Assembly: GCA_017626045.1 (NCBI GenBank)
Contig: JAGAJP010000034.1
Coordinates: 17,905 to 81,904, forward strand
Reading direction: 5' to 3'
Origin: Muribaculaceae bacterium
GTDB lineage: Bacteria > Bacteroidota > Bacteroidia > Bacteroidales > Muribaculaceae
Length of the DNA: 64,000 nt
Shown: one piece after another, positions 51,616 through 60,496 of the stretch
Position numbering within the stretch: position 1 is the stretch's first letter
Layout of the letters: the number at the start of each line of letters is the position of its first letter
The notes under the pieces: model-generated
What the model saw: the letters and a program-made list of their open reading frames with translations, nothing else
What the model was told of the DNA's origin: nothing
Database searches by the model: none
Program-made: the position numbers and the translations under genes

Positions 51616-52725
51616 TCAGTCGAGCTCATGCTCGCTCACCACTACTTTCCATTTATTGATATAGATATACATGTTGAGCCATTCTCCGTTTTCATCAAGG
51701 AAGAACGTCATGTTGTATTCATCCTGACGGTCGAGATATTCCTGATCGTCCATCTTGTGTTTGTAATGCCCTTTCACCATAAGGGCGTAGTCGTTGATCG
51801 GAATGCGGAATAGGTTCTTGCCCTTGCCCTTGTCTCGCACTGTTAGTATTGGCCGATGCTTTGTCATGAGCCGTCCTACCGTAAGATCCGCCACTACTGC
51901 CGACATCACCTCCGGTCCCGAGTCGTGCGCCGCTCCCGGAGCCTCTATGTCGGCATAGTCGGGATTGAGGATTTCGGCGGAGCCTCCTGTCGTAGACCAC
52001 GGCTTATACACGAGTGGCTCATCGTCGATAAGGGTGTTGTCGTAGTCCATATATCCGTTGTTGTCTTCAATGAAGATGTCATAGTCATCAGGGTCAATCT
52101 CAGTGCCTTTCATGCTCTGTAGCACTACCTTGACGGAGTTGGTGTTTTTGGTTAGCGGCATCACGAGCCTTACTTTCGAGCCTTCTTCCGCCGGAAGCGA
52201 CGCTTTGATGATGCCGTGATAGAGATGGGAGAGTCCTTTTTCCTGATCCACTATCCCCTTTTCATTTCCCGCCACATGGTTTCGGGTCATGCGGCATTTC
52301 ATCTCGTTGATAGCCGAGCGGCTTGCCGTAGGCACATTGGGGATAAACGAATATCCATTGTCGTGGGCGCCATCGCCACACCATGCGAGCATCTGATAGT
52401 CGCCGGGCGGGATATTGAGCCGCACGGCGTTGCCGTTGCCGGTAAGTTCTTCCGCCGATATAGTCTCCGACATCACGTGGATGCCCGATGCCTGCTCAAA
52501 CACGTGCAGCGTCACGTCCCCGACTTCCGACGAGAAGGCGTCAGCCCACTTCAGGTTGCGGTCATAAACAAACTGAATCTCATATACAGTCTCGCAGTCT
52601 CCCTCGCTGTCGTAGATCAGCGACTCGCACGATGCGAGCCACATAGCGGGCAAGATTGCGCAGGCGGCGATCACCCGACGCCCGAAGGCGCGGCGACGGA
52701 ATATGGCGGGATTCAATGAGTTCAT
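51616..52725 (-). CDS. Mfa2/FimB family fimbrial anchor
   Basis: 369 aa from MNSLNPAIFRRRAFGRR; the lipobox ends at Cys33 (MWLASCESL). The mature start (CETVYEIQFVYDRNLKWADAF) and the VGDVTLHVFE strand are the FimB/Mfa2 signature. These lipoproteins anchor the pilus to the outer membrane and limit its length. Unlike the other pilins in the operon it has no Thr-Arg site near the N terminus, in keeping with a base subunit that is not cleaved. It lies between the shaft pilin and the accessory genes. Confidence 0.85.
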   Translation of the reverse strand: MNSLNPAIFRRRAFGRRVIAACAILPAMWLASCESLIYDSEGDCETVYEIQFVYDRNLKWADAFSSEVGDVTLHVFEQASGIHVMSETISAEELTGNGNAVRLNIPPGDYQMLAWCGDGAHDNGYSFIPNVPTASRSAINEMKCRMTRNHVAGNEKGIVDQEKGLSHLYHGIIKASLPAEEGSKVRLVMPLTKNTNSVKVVLQSMKGTEIDPDDYDIFIEDNNGYMDYDNTLIDDEPLVYKPWSTTGGSAEILNPDYADIEAPGAAHDSGPEVMSAVVADLTVGRLMTKHRPILTVRDKGKGKNLFRIPINDYALMVKGHYKHKMDDQEYLDRQDEYNMTFFLDENGEWLNMYIYINKWKVVVSEHELD

Positions 52726-52820
52726 ATTGGTCAACTTCTGTTGGATTGATATTGAGGTTGAATTATTTTCGTCCGCGGGAGACAATGCGCCTCCCGCGGA
52801 TTCTTCTCATGACAATCAGT

Positions 52821-54569
52821 TTATTTGAGATCTGCTTCCTGCTTCACGTGCTTCCACTTCAGGGGGTGGATTTCTGCCTGCAGCTCAAGGATCTCGTCAG
52901 GTCGGTTAGGGATTATCTCTTCATCAGGATCATACACGGGAGAGCCGATGCCCTTCAGCGACTTCAGGATGACCTCATACGCGTGGTTGCGCACCACACC
53001 ATTGGCGCGTATATACTCGGCGGCGCCTTCGGTCTTGTCGGGGTTGGAAATAAACAGGTCGTGCTGTATCTCTACATAGAAATAGCACATGCCGTCTTTG
53101 TAATAGAGCACCGGATCAAATGTGGAGAGTATCTCGTTGACCTGTGCTGCACGCTGTGCGCTGATTTTCTTCTCGTCAGGTACTACGTACGGCTTTACAT
53201 GAAACGACTGGTCGTCGGGATTCTGAGTGCGACGAAGCTCGATAAAGGGTGCCCAGTCGCCTGAGACTGTGTTTTCCCCCTTGTCGTTGATATATGTAAA
53301 TTTCTCCCCGCGTTTCTGAAGCTCGGTAGCCACTATGGCGCGGTAGCCGTCCATTGTATAGAAGTATTTGCGGGTGCCGGTGATGTCTATCATGTCCTGG
53401 ATGGGATTCCCGTCTTCGTCTTCAAGCACTGCAGCCACCACTACGCAGACAGGATGCTCGGTGGTGTTTTCCTGTGGATAGGAAAGGAGTATGTTCTTTC
53501 CTTTCATCTCGTTGTAGGAAAGATATTTATAGTCGCCTTTGGAATCAAGGAATTCCTTGGTGACGGGATCCTGGGTGTTCCATGCCACCAGCGACGGACA
53601 TGTTGCCCAGTATGAACGCGGATACAGTTCTGACTTCCAGTTGATTACATCGTATGAGTCACATCCTTCAAGGCTCTTCACGAGATATGAGACGCGGGGC
53701 ATCTGACCAATCTGGATGCCTAAGATACGCGGCTTTACCTTCTTTGTGTCTTCTCCAAGCTTGAATTCCGAATCCTGTATGTTGGACTCAAGCACTTCGG
53801 TGTTGATCTCGACCCTTGCGTTGACACGCTCTACATCGATGTGTACGGTCGGGAACGCGCTAAGGTCGCGGCTTCCGTCCTCATTGTATTTGATTCGCGG
53901 GTCGTCGGCGCTTATAAACGCATCGTCGGGAATCTCCTGTATGTCAATCTTGGTCTCGACTCCTTCTGAGGTCTTGATATAGGAGGAGTTTGTCATCATC
54001 AGTGGCTGTGCCGGTCCCTCTCCTTTGTCGTCGAGTGCGACATCAAATTTTCCGATTGCCTTCAGCATCTCGTCTTTGGTGGGTTTCTGAAGCGACAGAT
54101 TGACTTCTCCGAGCGTCAGACCCGGATGCACGGTGTCGTATTCAAGACCCTTGCCATTGATGATGGCAAGCACATATTTCGGTTTCTTCTGATTGATGGT
54201 GCGCAGCGACACCTGGGCTTCGAGTACGCCTTCCTGAGTGTGGATTCCCTCGGAGGGCGTTGTCTCTCTGAAGTCCGGTTCCTTTGCAGTGAAGAATTTT
54301 CCATCGTCTCCGAAAAACACGAGAATCACGTTTTCGATTTTCGATTCGTTGGCAGTTCCCGACACGAATTCTCCTTCCCCTTCCGGCACTTCGGGCTCTG
54401 CCCTGGTGCCTGTGGACTCCGATGCGTTCATAATCTGGAATGTCATGAGATGGTCGCCGTCGGATATAGGATTCGACGGATCATCAGGCATGTTTTTCTC
54501 ACTGCACGCGGCAGCGGCAAGAAGCAGGGAGGCTGCACTGCTCCATAAGCTTAACTTTCTGATGTTCAT
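52821..54569 (-). CDS. Mfa1 family major fimbrial subunit
   Basis: 582 aa from MNIRKLSLWSSAASLLLAAAAC; the lipobox ends at Cys22. A Thr-Arg site (STGTR56-A57) marks likely removal of the N-terminal strand before polymerisation. The fimbrillin pattern is seen in ENVILVFFGDDGKFFTAKEP, VHIDVERVNARVEI, the SYWATCPSL/AWNTQDPV region and the final VRNHAYEVILKSLKGIGSPV, matching Mfa1 of Porphyromonas. It should form the pilus shaft. It is directly upstream of the anchor gene, as in the mfa cluster. Confidence 0.83.
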   Translation of the reverse strand: MNIRKLSLWSSAASLLLAAAACSEKNMPDDPSNPISDGDHLMTFQIMNASESTGTRAEPEVPEGEGEFVSGTANESKIENVILVFFGDDGKFFTAKEPDFRETTPSEGIHTQEGVLEAQVSLRTINQKKPKYVLAIINGKGLEYDTVHPGLTLGEVNLSLQKPTKDEMLKAIGKFDVALDDKGEGPAQPLMMTNSSYIKTSEGVETKIDIQEIPDDAFISADDPRIKYNEDGSRDLSAFPTVHIDVERVNARVEINTEVLESNIQDSEFKLGEDTKKVKPRILGIQIGQMPRVSYLVKSLEGCDSYDVINWKSELYPRSYWATCPSLVAWNTQDPVTKEFLDSKGDYKYLSYNEMKGKNILLSYPQENTTEHPVCVVVAAVLEDEDGNPIQDMIDITGTRKYFYTMDGYRAIVATELQKRGEKFTYINDKGENTVSGDWAPFIELRRTQNPDDQSFHVKPYVVPDEKKISAQRAAQVNEILSTFDPVLYYKDGMCYFYVEIQHDLFISNPDKTEGAAEYIRANGVVRNHAYEVILKSLKGIGSPVYDPDEEIIPNRPDEILELQAEIHPLKWKHVKQEADLK

Positions 54570-54613
54570 GGTTCTGTTTGTTAGTTTATTGGTTGATTGA
54601 ATTTTTTCTAAGG

Positions 54614-56029
54614 TTATTTGTCGGTTGGCTTTGTGCTGCCGAGTGACTCCCGCAGTTCTTCCAGTTTGCCGAGTGCCCATCTCTTTTCGGGGCCGTCGGG
54701 AACTTTGGCGAGTCGTTTGGCGGCCGCTTCCGGGTCTTTCTGGCGAAGTGCCGATACCGCCATGTTGTAGTTCGCCACCGGATCGTCGGGATAGTAGCTG
54801 AGGCATAATGCGTTGATTGCAATAAACTCCGGGCTCCCGGGTTCGTGCGCCGCCGAGGCTATCCGGAACTCTTCGGGCGACAGTTTCGAGGCGTCTCTAT
54901 TCATTACAGCCTCAATCACCGCCGCTCCCTCATAGTCTCTCACCAGATAGTCTATGCGATAGTCACTGTGGCGGAGCGCCGGATATATGTCTCTTAGAAG
55001 AGTCGCGTATTCATTGGGATATCTTGTCTTGATGGCAGCATCCTTGGCATCCGGATCCAATCCGGAATCGATTATATTCAGTATTTCATGCCTTGAGGCA
55101 ATGTCGAGCGTGTCTACAGCGCGGCGCAGCCCTTCCCAGTCTTCTGCCTCATGGTCGGTGTGGAAGACACTGTCGGGGAGTCGGTAATAGTCCCGGAGAT
55201 AGGCGCGTAATGCTTCCGTGCGCCCGCTTGCAAGACGCTCATTGCCCGTGTAGCTGCCCTCGGGCGAGGCATATCCCTTGATGGATATTTTCTCTACCTT
55301 AACGTCGGGGTCTGTGATGACGACGTCGAGAGTCTTCCGGATTCTTGCGAGTTCATCTCTGTTGTTGCGGTAGAGTGGATATATCTCTGTCTTGTTTACC
55401 GGAAAGTCTATGAATGCCGAGCCGGTGAGTTCTCTGTTTTTCGTGTTCTTCTTTCTTGCGGCCAGTGTCGCCATGTCGGGAGTGATCCATACAGGTTCTC
55501 CCATGTCGAACGTCTTTTCCCGTGGAGACTGCAGTGACGCGAATGGTCCTGCCTGGGCGCGGTCTATGTAGTGGTTGCAGCAGCCGTAACCATTTATCAG
55601 CATTATCAGTTCGGCACCCTCCAGCTCCGGAGAGTAGGGTATATGGACATTATATTGCAATGGCTCGCGGAGTGACTTGCTGCCTGAGCGGACACTTATT
55701 TCTTGGTCTGCGCCGGCTTTGTAGCCTGTTCGCCGCATCTGGTTCCAACGAGTGCTTCCGTATACGGTTACAGGGTCAAGACGAAGAGTGTCATTCTCGG
55801 TTGCCAATGCCGGACGCAATACAATTTCCCTGTTGCGGTTGACTTTGAGCGAGTCGAGGCATATATTCATGGAGACTGTTATGAGCTCGCCGTTTCTCGT
55901 CGCGACAGCATTCGTCACCTTTATGTCCGGTGTCGCGTCGGAAGCCCTCTTTACGCCGGCAGCCATGCCCGAGCCTGAATTGACGGTGATTGCAGCTGTG
56001 ATAGTCAATATCTGTATGATTCTTTTCAT
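54614..56029 (-). CDS. DUF3868/OmpA-like fimbrial locus protein
   Basis: 471 aa from MKRIIQILTITAAITVNSGSG, a signal peptide. The N-terminal 130 residues match DUF3868 (ISVRSGSKSLREPLQYNVHI). An OmpA-like domain (about 230-340) has IKGYASPEGSYTGNERLASG and RTEALRAYL. The C-terminal third is helical and TPR-like (DDPVANYNMAVSALRQKDPE). Such genes precede type V pilus genes in many Bacteroidales and are thought to help place pili in the outer membrane; the mechanism is not established. 11 bp separate it from the DUF3575 gene. Confidence 0.78.
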   Translation of the reverse strand: MKRIIQILTITAAITVNSGSGMAAGVKRASDATPDIKVTNAVATRNGELITVSMNICLDSLKVNRNREIVLRPALATENDTLRLDPVTVYGSTRWNQMRRTGYKAGADQEISVRSGSKSLREPLQYNVHIPYSPELEGAELIMLINGYGCCNHYIDRAQAGPFASLQSPREKTFDMGEPVWITPDMATLAARKKNTKNRELTGSAFIDFPVNKTEIYPLYRNNRDELARIRKTLDVVITDPDVKVEKISIKGYASPEGSYTGNERLASGRTEALRAYLRDYYRLPDSVFHTDHEAEDWEGLRRAVDTLDIASRHEILNIIDSGLDPDAKDAAIKTRYPNEYATLLRDIYPALRHSDYRIDYLVRDYEGAAVIEAVMNRDASKLSPEEFRIASAAHEPGSPEFIAINALCLSYYPDDPVANYNMAVSALRQKDPEAAAKRLAKVPDGPEKRWALGKLEELRESLGSTKPTDK

Positions 56030-56040
56030 GATTTCAGAGT

Positions 56041-56634
56041 TCAGAATAAATAGACCATATTGATTGCCGCCTCCGTGGGTCCTACGTAGTTTTTGCGGTT
56101 GCCTGACGAGACTTTCTTTCCGCATCCTGCGCATTTGTATTCGTCATACTTGGTGTAGAGATATCCCACTCCTATCTCTGCTTCTATGTTCCAATGCTTT
56201 CCGAGCATCCATGCATATCCGTAGTTGACGCCTCCCCCGATGAGCCATCCCTGGCGCCTTGTGTTGCGGAGTGTATTGAAGTCAATGCCGAGTATTTTTG
56301 CGTCAAAGCTCCAGCCTCCGAAGTTGTATTGACCTCCGAGCGCATGAATCCCGAAGAAATGACCGTGTAGTGCCTCACACAACCAATAGCGAGTTTCAGG
56401 CTGAACAAACCAGTGTTTCCATTTCTTGTTGCCGTCTAAAGTCCAGCCGTTGAGGCTCCCGGTTATTTCCATAGACCATTTGGGTGCGAGTGTCAGCTCC
56501 GCGCCTATGCTTGGCGATAAGGTGGCATCGTACAGAAGGTTCGTCTTTATGCCAAACTGCTGTCCGTAGGAATGTAGCGCGCAGCAGGCGAAAATCGCTG
56601 ACATAATTTTAAGTTTCATGGCTTTCATTCTCAT
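56041..56634 (-). CDS. DUF3575 outer-membrane beta-barrel protein
   Basis: 197 aa; start at the first ATG, although a Met five residues on (MKLKIMSAIFACCALHSYGQ) also gives a good signal peptide. The pattern FGIKTNLLYDATLSPSIGAE, PETRYWLCEALHGHFFGIHA, and a final Phe fit DUF3575, an eight-stranded barrel family. A short loop holds a CAGC pair that could form a disulfide. It is the first gene of the pilus operon and usually partners the DUF3868 gene. Confidence 0.8.
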   Translation of the reverse strand: MRMKAMKLKIMSAIFACCALHSYGQQFGIKTNLLYDATLSPSIGAELTLAPKWSMEITGSLNGWTLDGNKKWKHWFVQPETRYWLCEALHGHFFGIHALGGQYNFGGWSFDAKILGIDFNTLRNTRRQGWLIGGGVNYGYAWMLGKHWNIEAEIGVGYLYTKYDEYKCAGCGKKVSSGNRKNYVGPTEAAINMVYLF

Positions 56635-56674
56635 TTTCTTGAGTTAAATCAGTCGTCGGTCCAATTTCAGATTG

Positions 56675-56682
56675 CAAATTTA
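56675..56682 (-). promoter_or_regulatory. Pilus operon promoter (-7 box)
   Basis: Minus strand TAAATTTG, 40 bases before the DUF3575 start. No good TTTG box lies at the expected 19-21 bases upstream; the stretch there is a run of A and T. A weak -33 box next to a homopolymer fits regulated or variable expression. Confidence 0.55.
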
Positions 56683-56711
56683 TAAAAAATAAATTAACAA
56701 TTTTTAAAATA

Positions 56712-56720
56712 CCCCCCCCC
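56712..56720 (-). repeat. G9 homopolymer (C9 on the plus strand) upstream of the pilus promoter
   Basis: Nine G on the minus strand, 29 bases before the -7 box and just upstream of the -33 region. It stands alone in an otherwise AT-rich gap. Confidence 0.7.
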
Positions 56721-56814
56721 GAATTAAGATTTTTTAACTTTATTTTACCAAAGTAAATTATATATGATGAAAAATTTAACACTGAGAATGTGCACGTAAT
56801 AAGAATATATGCAT

Positions 56815-56842
56815 AAAAAGAGGCGCGTCATAAAGACGCGCC
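56815..56842 (-). terminator. Terminator of the outer-membrane barrel gene at 56889
   Basis: Minus strand: stem GGCGCGTC/GACGCGCC with a 5-base loop (56822-56842), then a T-rich tail. Confidence 0.8.
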
Positions 56843-56888
56843 CCGCTATACGTACTGCGTTGGCAGTTCTTGTAAGATAATATCTGTT

Positions 56889-57512
56889 TTATTTTATCGT
56901 GTAGCCGAAGCTTACGTATGGGTAGAGGATGGGTTTCTTCTGAACTCCGTGTCGGTCTCCGAAATTAAACGACGGACTTACGCCGACGCGAAACATGAAG
57001 CCGCTTTCTCGCTGATAACGGTATCCGATATTGAAAAATACGTAGTATCCGAATATATTCCGTGTCTTTGTAGTCTGTCCGGTGGGATGGATGATGGTGA
57101 GGTCTCCGCTTCCCTCTACCCAATAATCGTACACGGTCTCCTTCATGGAGTACAATCCCAAATTGAATCCGGCTGCGGCTTCAAACTTGCTGCGTTTCTT
57201 GCCGAGAAGGCAGTTAAACTCCAATGGAACGGAAAAGCCATGCCCGTCGTTGGAGTTATAGTCTACTCCGTAAAAATAGGATATTCCGGCCCGGTAACCG
57301 AAAATAGAGCTCGGCTTGATTCTTGCGTCGTATGAGACTCCTATCAGGTTTGACGCGCCGAGTAGCTCCAGATATACGTTTTTATATGTGCTGCCCTTAC
57401 TTGGACTTTCCGTCTCTTGCTCCATCTTTTCTGTCTCTTGCCCCATTGCGGGAAAGAGGATGAAACAAATCAAAACAATCGTCGATACAATCTTTAGTGG
57501 AATCTTTGCCAT
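56889..57512 (-). CDS. Outer-membrane beta-barrel protein of unknown function
   Basis: 207 aa with a signal peptide (MAKIPLKIVSTIVLICFILF, cleavage near AMGQ). Alternating hydrophobic strands (VYLELLGASNLIGVSYDARI, FGYRAGISYFYGVDY, IFGYYVFFNIGYRYQ) and a hydrophobic C terminus point to an eight-stranded barrel. Its own promoter and terminator mark a single-gene unit between the pilus and frd operons. I do not recognise a defined family. Confidence 0.7.
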   Translation of the reverse strand: MAKIPLKIVSTIVLICFILFPAMGQETEKMEQETESPSKGSTYKNVYLELLGASNLIGVSYDARIKPSSIFGYRAGISYFYGVDYNSNDGHGFSVPLEFNCLLGKKRSKFEAAAGFNLGLYSMKETVYDYWVEGSGDLTIIHPTGQTTKTRNIFGYYVFFNIGYRYQRESGFMFRVGVSPSFNFGDRHGVQKKPILYPYVSFGYTIK

Positions 57513-57551
57513 ATTTTCTGCTTTCTAATTGAAGTTGTTGTTTGAATCATG

Positions 57552-57583
57552 CAAATTTACTTAACATTTTCCAATTCGCCAAA
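57552..57583 (-). promoter_or_regulatory. Promoter of the barrel gene at 56889
   Basis: Minus strand TTTG (57580-57583), a 20-base spacer, then TAAATTTG (57552-57559). Three 11-bp direct repeats lie immediately upstream. Confidence 0.8.
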
Positions 57584-57589
57584 TTTTCA

Positions 57590-57622
57590 AGTACGAAAAA
57601 AGTACGGAAATAGTACGGAAAT
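57590..57622. repeat. Three tandem 11-bp repeats next to a promoter
   Basis: AGTACGAAAAA, AGTACGGAAAT and AGTACGGAAAT at 57590, 57601 and 57612. The period is one helical turn, and the block ends 7 bases from the -33 box of the barrel gene. Confidence 0.75.
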
Positions 57623-57627
57623 AGCAA

Positions 57628-57660
57628 AAGAGGTCGCGTCAGCATCTGACGCGACCTCTT
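57628..57660 (-). terminator. Terminator of the frd operon
   Basis: Perfect 15-bp stem AAGAGGTCGCGTCAG with a 3-base loop. On the minus strand it is followed by CTTTTGC, a short T run, 20 bases past frdB. Confidence 0.82.
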
Positions 57661-57680
57661 GGGGTTGTGCTTATAGTGGA

Positions 57681-58439
57681 TTATTCCTTACATTTGGCGG
57701 AGATGAACTGGCGGTTCATGCGGCCGATGTTGTAGAGCTTGATGTTTTTCGGGCATTCAGCGGCGCAGGCACCGGTGTTGGTGCAGTTGCCGAAGCCGAG
57801 CTCATCCATCTTAGCAACCATGGCGCGAACGCGACGGTCTTTCTCTACCTTACCCTGAGGAAGCAGCGACAGCTGGCTTACCTTCGCGCTGACGAAGAGC
57901 ATAGCCGAGCCGTTCTTGCAGGCTGCCACGCATGCGCCGCAGCCGATGCAGCTCGCGGAGTCCATTGCCTCGTCGGCATCTACCTTCGAGATCGGAAGGC
58001 TGTTGGCGTCCTGCGCTCCACCGCAGTTGAAACTTACATAGCCGCCGGCCTGCTGGATCTTGTCGAAGGCGTTGCGGTCCACCATCAGGTCCTTGATCAC
58101 AGGGAACGCGGCGGAACGCCACGGCTCCACAGTGATGGTCTCCCCGTTTTTAAACCTGCGCATATAGAGCTGGCAGGTGGTGGCGCCGGTGGCGGGGCCG
58201 TGGGGATGACCGTTGATATAGAGGGAGCACATGCCGCAGATGCCCTCGCGGCAGTCGTGGTCGAACACGATCGGCTCCTGTCCTTCCTCTATGAGGGTCT
58301 CGTTTAGGATATCGAGAGTCTCAAGAAACGAGGTGTCGGGTGTTGTCTCGACATCATTGTAAGTCACGAATCCTCCTTTGGCTTTCGCATTAGCCTGACG
58401 CCAAACGCGGAGGTTGACTTTCATTACATTTTCTTCCAT
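57681..58439 (-). CDS. frdB: Fumarate reductase/succinate dehydrogenase iron-sulfur subunit
   Basis: 252 aa. The [2Fe-2S] ligands lie in [19 protein letters not shown] with a later Cys in GATTC. The [4Fe-4S] site is [12 protein letters not shown], and further ligands lie in [13 protein letters not shown]. It passes electrons between the flavoprotein and the cytochrome b subunit on the cytoplasmic side. In anaerobic Bacteroidales the complex mainly reduces fumarate with menaquinol and produces succinate. Last gene of the frdC-frdA-frdB operon. Confidence 0.95.
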   Translation of the reverse strand: MEENVMKVNLRVWRQANAKAKGGFVTYNDVETTPDTSFLETLDILNETLIEEGQEPIVFDHDCREGICGMCSLYINGHPHGPATGATTCQLYMRRFKNGETITVEPWRSAAFPVIKDLMVDRNAFDKIQQAGGYVSFNCGGAQDANSLPISKVDADEAMDSASCIGCGACVAACKNGSAMLFVSAKVSQLSLLPQGKVEKDRRVRAMVAKMDELGFGNCTNTGACAAECPKNIKLYNIGRMNRQFISAKCKE

Positions 58440-58465
58440 TGTCTGATTTCAGTTTATGCTGGGGA

Positions 58466-60484
58466 TTATGACTTGTAGTTACGTGTCTGCACCTTGATTG
58501 CCTCATAGTGGAGCGGCTCGATGATCTGCTCGGGAGCCTTGTCGTCGCTGCCCTGGTAGTCCCAGCACGATACGTAGAAGTAGTTCTCGTCGTCGCGCTT
58601 TGCCTCGCCCTCTTCCGTCTGGTATTCCTCGCGGAAGTGGCCGCCGCAAGACTCGTTGCGCGACAGGGCGTCGTATGCCATAAGCTCGCCCATCGTGATG
58701 AAGTCGTTGAGGCGGAATGCCTTGTCGAGCTCGATGTTCATGCCTTCCTCTGTGCCGGGCACGAAGAGGTCGGTGTCAAACACCTTGCGGAGCTCCTTGA
58801 GCTTGTCGAGGGCTATCTTCAGACCTTCGGCCGTGCGCGCCATGCCCACATATTCCCACATGATGTGGCCGAGCTCCTTGTGGATGGAGTCTACCGACCG
58901 CTTGCCGTGGATGTTGAAGAGTCTCGACTGCGCCTCGCGGCATTTCTTCTCGGCTTCCTCGAATTCGGGGAGGTCGGTGCTGAAATGAGGCACTGAGATC
59001 TGGTCGCTCAGATAGTTCTGGATAGTGTAGGGGAGCACGAAGTATCCGTCGGCAAGACCCTGCATCAGCGCGGATGCGCCGAGGCGGTTGGCGCCGTGGT
59101 CGGAGAAGTTGCACTCGCCGATGGCGAAGAGTCCCTTGACGGAAGTCTGCAGCTCATAGTCTACCCAGATGCCGCCCATCGTGTAGTGGATGGCGGGGAA
59201 GATCATCATCGGGTTGTAGTATTTCACGCCGTCGAGCTCGCAGGCGAGTTCGCCCGGGTTGACGTCGGTGATTTCCTCATACATGTCGAAGAGGTTGCCG
59301 TAGCGCTGGCGCACAACGTCGATGCCGAGGCGGTTGATAGCCTCGGAGAAGTCGAGGAATACCGCGAGGCCGGTGTTGTTGACGCCGTAGCCCTTGTCGC
59401 AGCGCTCCTTGGCGGCGCGTGATGCAACGTCGCGGGGCACAAGGTTGCCGAATGCCGGATAGCGGCGCTCCAGATAGTAGTCGCGCTTCTCCTCCGGTAT
59501 GTCGCTGCCCTTGATTTCACCGCGCTGGAGTTTCTTGGCATCCTCGATGTCTTTCGGCACCCAGATGCGTCCGTCGTTGCGCAGCGATTCCGACATAAGG
59601 GTCAGTTTCGACTGCTTGTCACCGTGAACCGGGATACAGGTCGGGTGGATCTGTACATACGCGGGGTTGGCGAAGTATGCGCCCTTGCGGTAGCATGCCA
59701 TAGCAGCCGACACGTTGCACGCCATGGCGTTGGTCGACAGGAAGTAGGTGTTGCCGTAGCCGCCGGTGGCGATTACCACTGCATGGGCTGCGAAACGCTC
59801 GAACTCGCCGGTGACGAGGTTCTTGGCGATGATGCCGCGTGCGCGCTCAACGCCGTCCTTGTCTTTCACGAGCACTACGTCGTGCATCTCATAGCGGTTG
59901 AAGCTCTTCACCTTGCCGAGGTGGATCTGGCGGTTGAGCGAGCTGTAGGCGCCGAGCAGAAGCTGCTGACCTGTCTGGCCTTTGGCGTAGAATGTACGGG
60001 ACACCTGTGCGCCGCCAAACGAACGGTTGGCGAGCAGGCCGCCGTATTCACGTGCGAAGGGCACGCCCTGAGCCACGCACTGGTCGATGATATTGTTGGA
60101 GACCTCTGCAAGACGGTATACGTTTGCCTCGCGGGCACGGTAGTCGCCGCCCTTCACTGTGTCGTAAAACAGACGGTATACTGAGTCACCGTCGTTCTGA
60201 TAGTTCTTGGCTGCGTTGATGCCGCCCTGTGCCGCGATGGAGTGTGCGCGGCGGGGGGAGTCCTGTATGCAGAAGTTAAGCACGTTGAAGCCGAGCTCTG
60301 CGAGTGTCGAAGCTGCCGACGCTCCGGCAAGGCCTGTGCCTACCACTATGATGTCGAGTTTTCTCTTGTTGGCGGGATTCACAAGTTTCTGATGAGCCTT
60401 GTAGTTGGTCCATTTCTCTGCGATCGGACCTTCGGGGATCTTGGAATCCGCGGCATTCATGATCTTTACATTTTCTGTTGCCAT
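58466..60484 (-). CDS. frdA: Fumarate reductase/succinate dehydrogenase flavoprotein subunit
   Basis: 672 aa, the long form typical of three-subunit type B complexes. The FAD-binding start [20 protein letters not shown], the [17 protein letters not shown] block with the flavin-linking His, [13 protein letters not shown], and the [14 protein letters not shown] active-site region are all present. It interconverts fumarate and succinate. It lies 12 bases after frdC. Confidence 0.95.
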   Translation of the reverse strand: MATENVKIMNAADSKIPEGPIAEKWTNYKAHQKLVNPANKRKLDIIVVGTGLAGASAASTLAELGFNVLNFCIQDSPRRAHSIAAQGGINAAKNYQNDGDSVYRLFYDTVKGGDYRAREANVYRLAEVSNNIIDQCVAQGVPFAREYGGLLANRSFGGAQVSRTFYAKGQTGQQLLLGAYSSLNRQIHLGKVKSFNRYEMHDVVLVKDKDGVERARGIIAKNLVTGEFERFAAHAVVIATGGYGNTYFLSTNAMACNVSAAMACYRKGAYFANPAYVQIHPTCIPVHGDKQSKLTLMSESLRNDGRIWVPKDIEDAKKLQRGEIKGSDIPEEKRDYYLERRYPAFGNLVPRDVASRAAKERCDKGYGVNNTGLAVFLDFSEAINRLGIDVVRQRYGNLFDMYEEITDVNPGELACELDGVKYYNPMMIFPAIHYTMGGIWVDYELQTSVKGLFAIGECNFSDHGANRLGASALMQGLADGYFVLPYTIQNYLSDQISVPHFSTDLPEFEEAEKKCREAQSRLFNIHGKRSVDSIHKELGHIMWEYVGMARTAEGLKIALDKLKELRKVFDTDLFVPGTEEGMNIELDKAFRLNDFITMGELMAYDALSRNESCGGHFREEYQTEEGEAKRDDENYFYVSCWDYQGSDDKAPEQIIEPLHYEAIKVQTRNYKS

Positions 60485-60496
60485 ATCGCATTCTTG

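Noticed and set aside
41184..56634. Pilus operon considered as a polysaccharide utilisation locus
   Set aside because: No SusC/SusD pair or sugar-cleaving enzyme is inside it, and the DUF3575, DUF3868, Mfa1 and Mfa2 signatures are those of type V pili.
57590..57622. Direct repeats considered as a CRISPR array
   Set aside because: Units are 11 bp without spacers and no cas gene is present; no CRISPR array was seen anywhere in the window.
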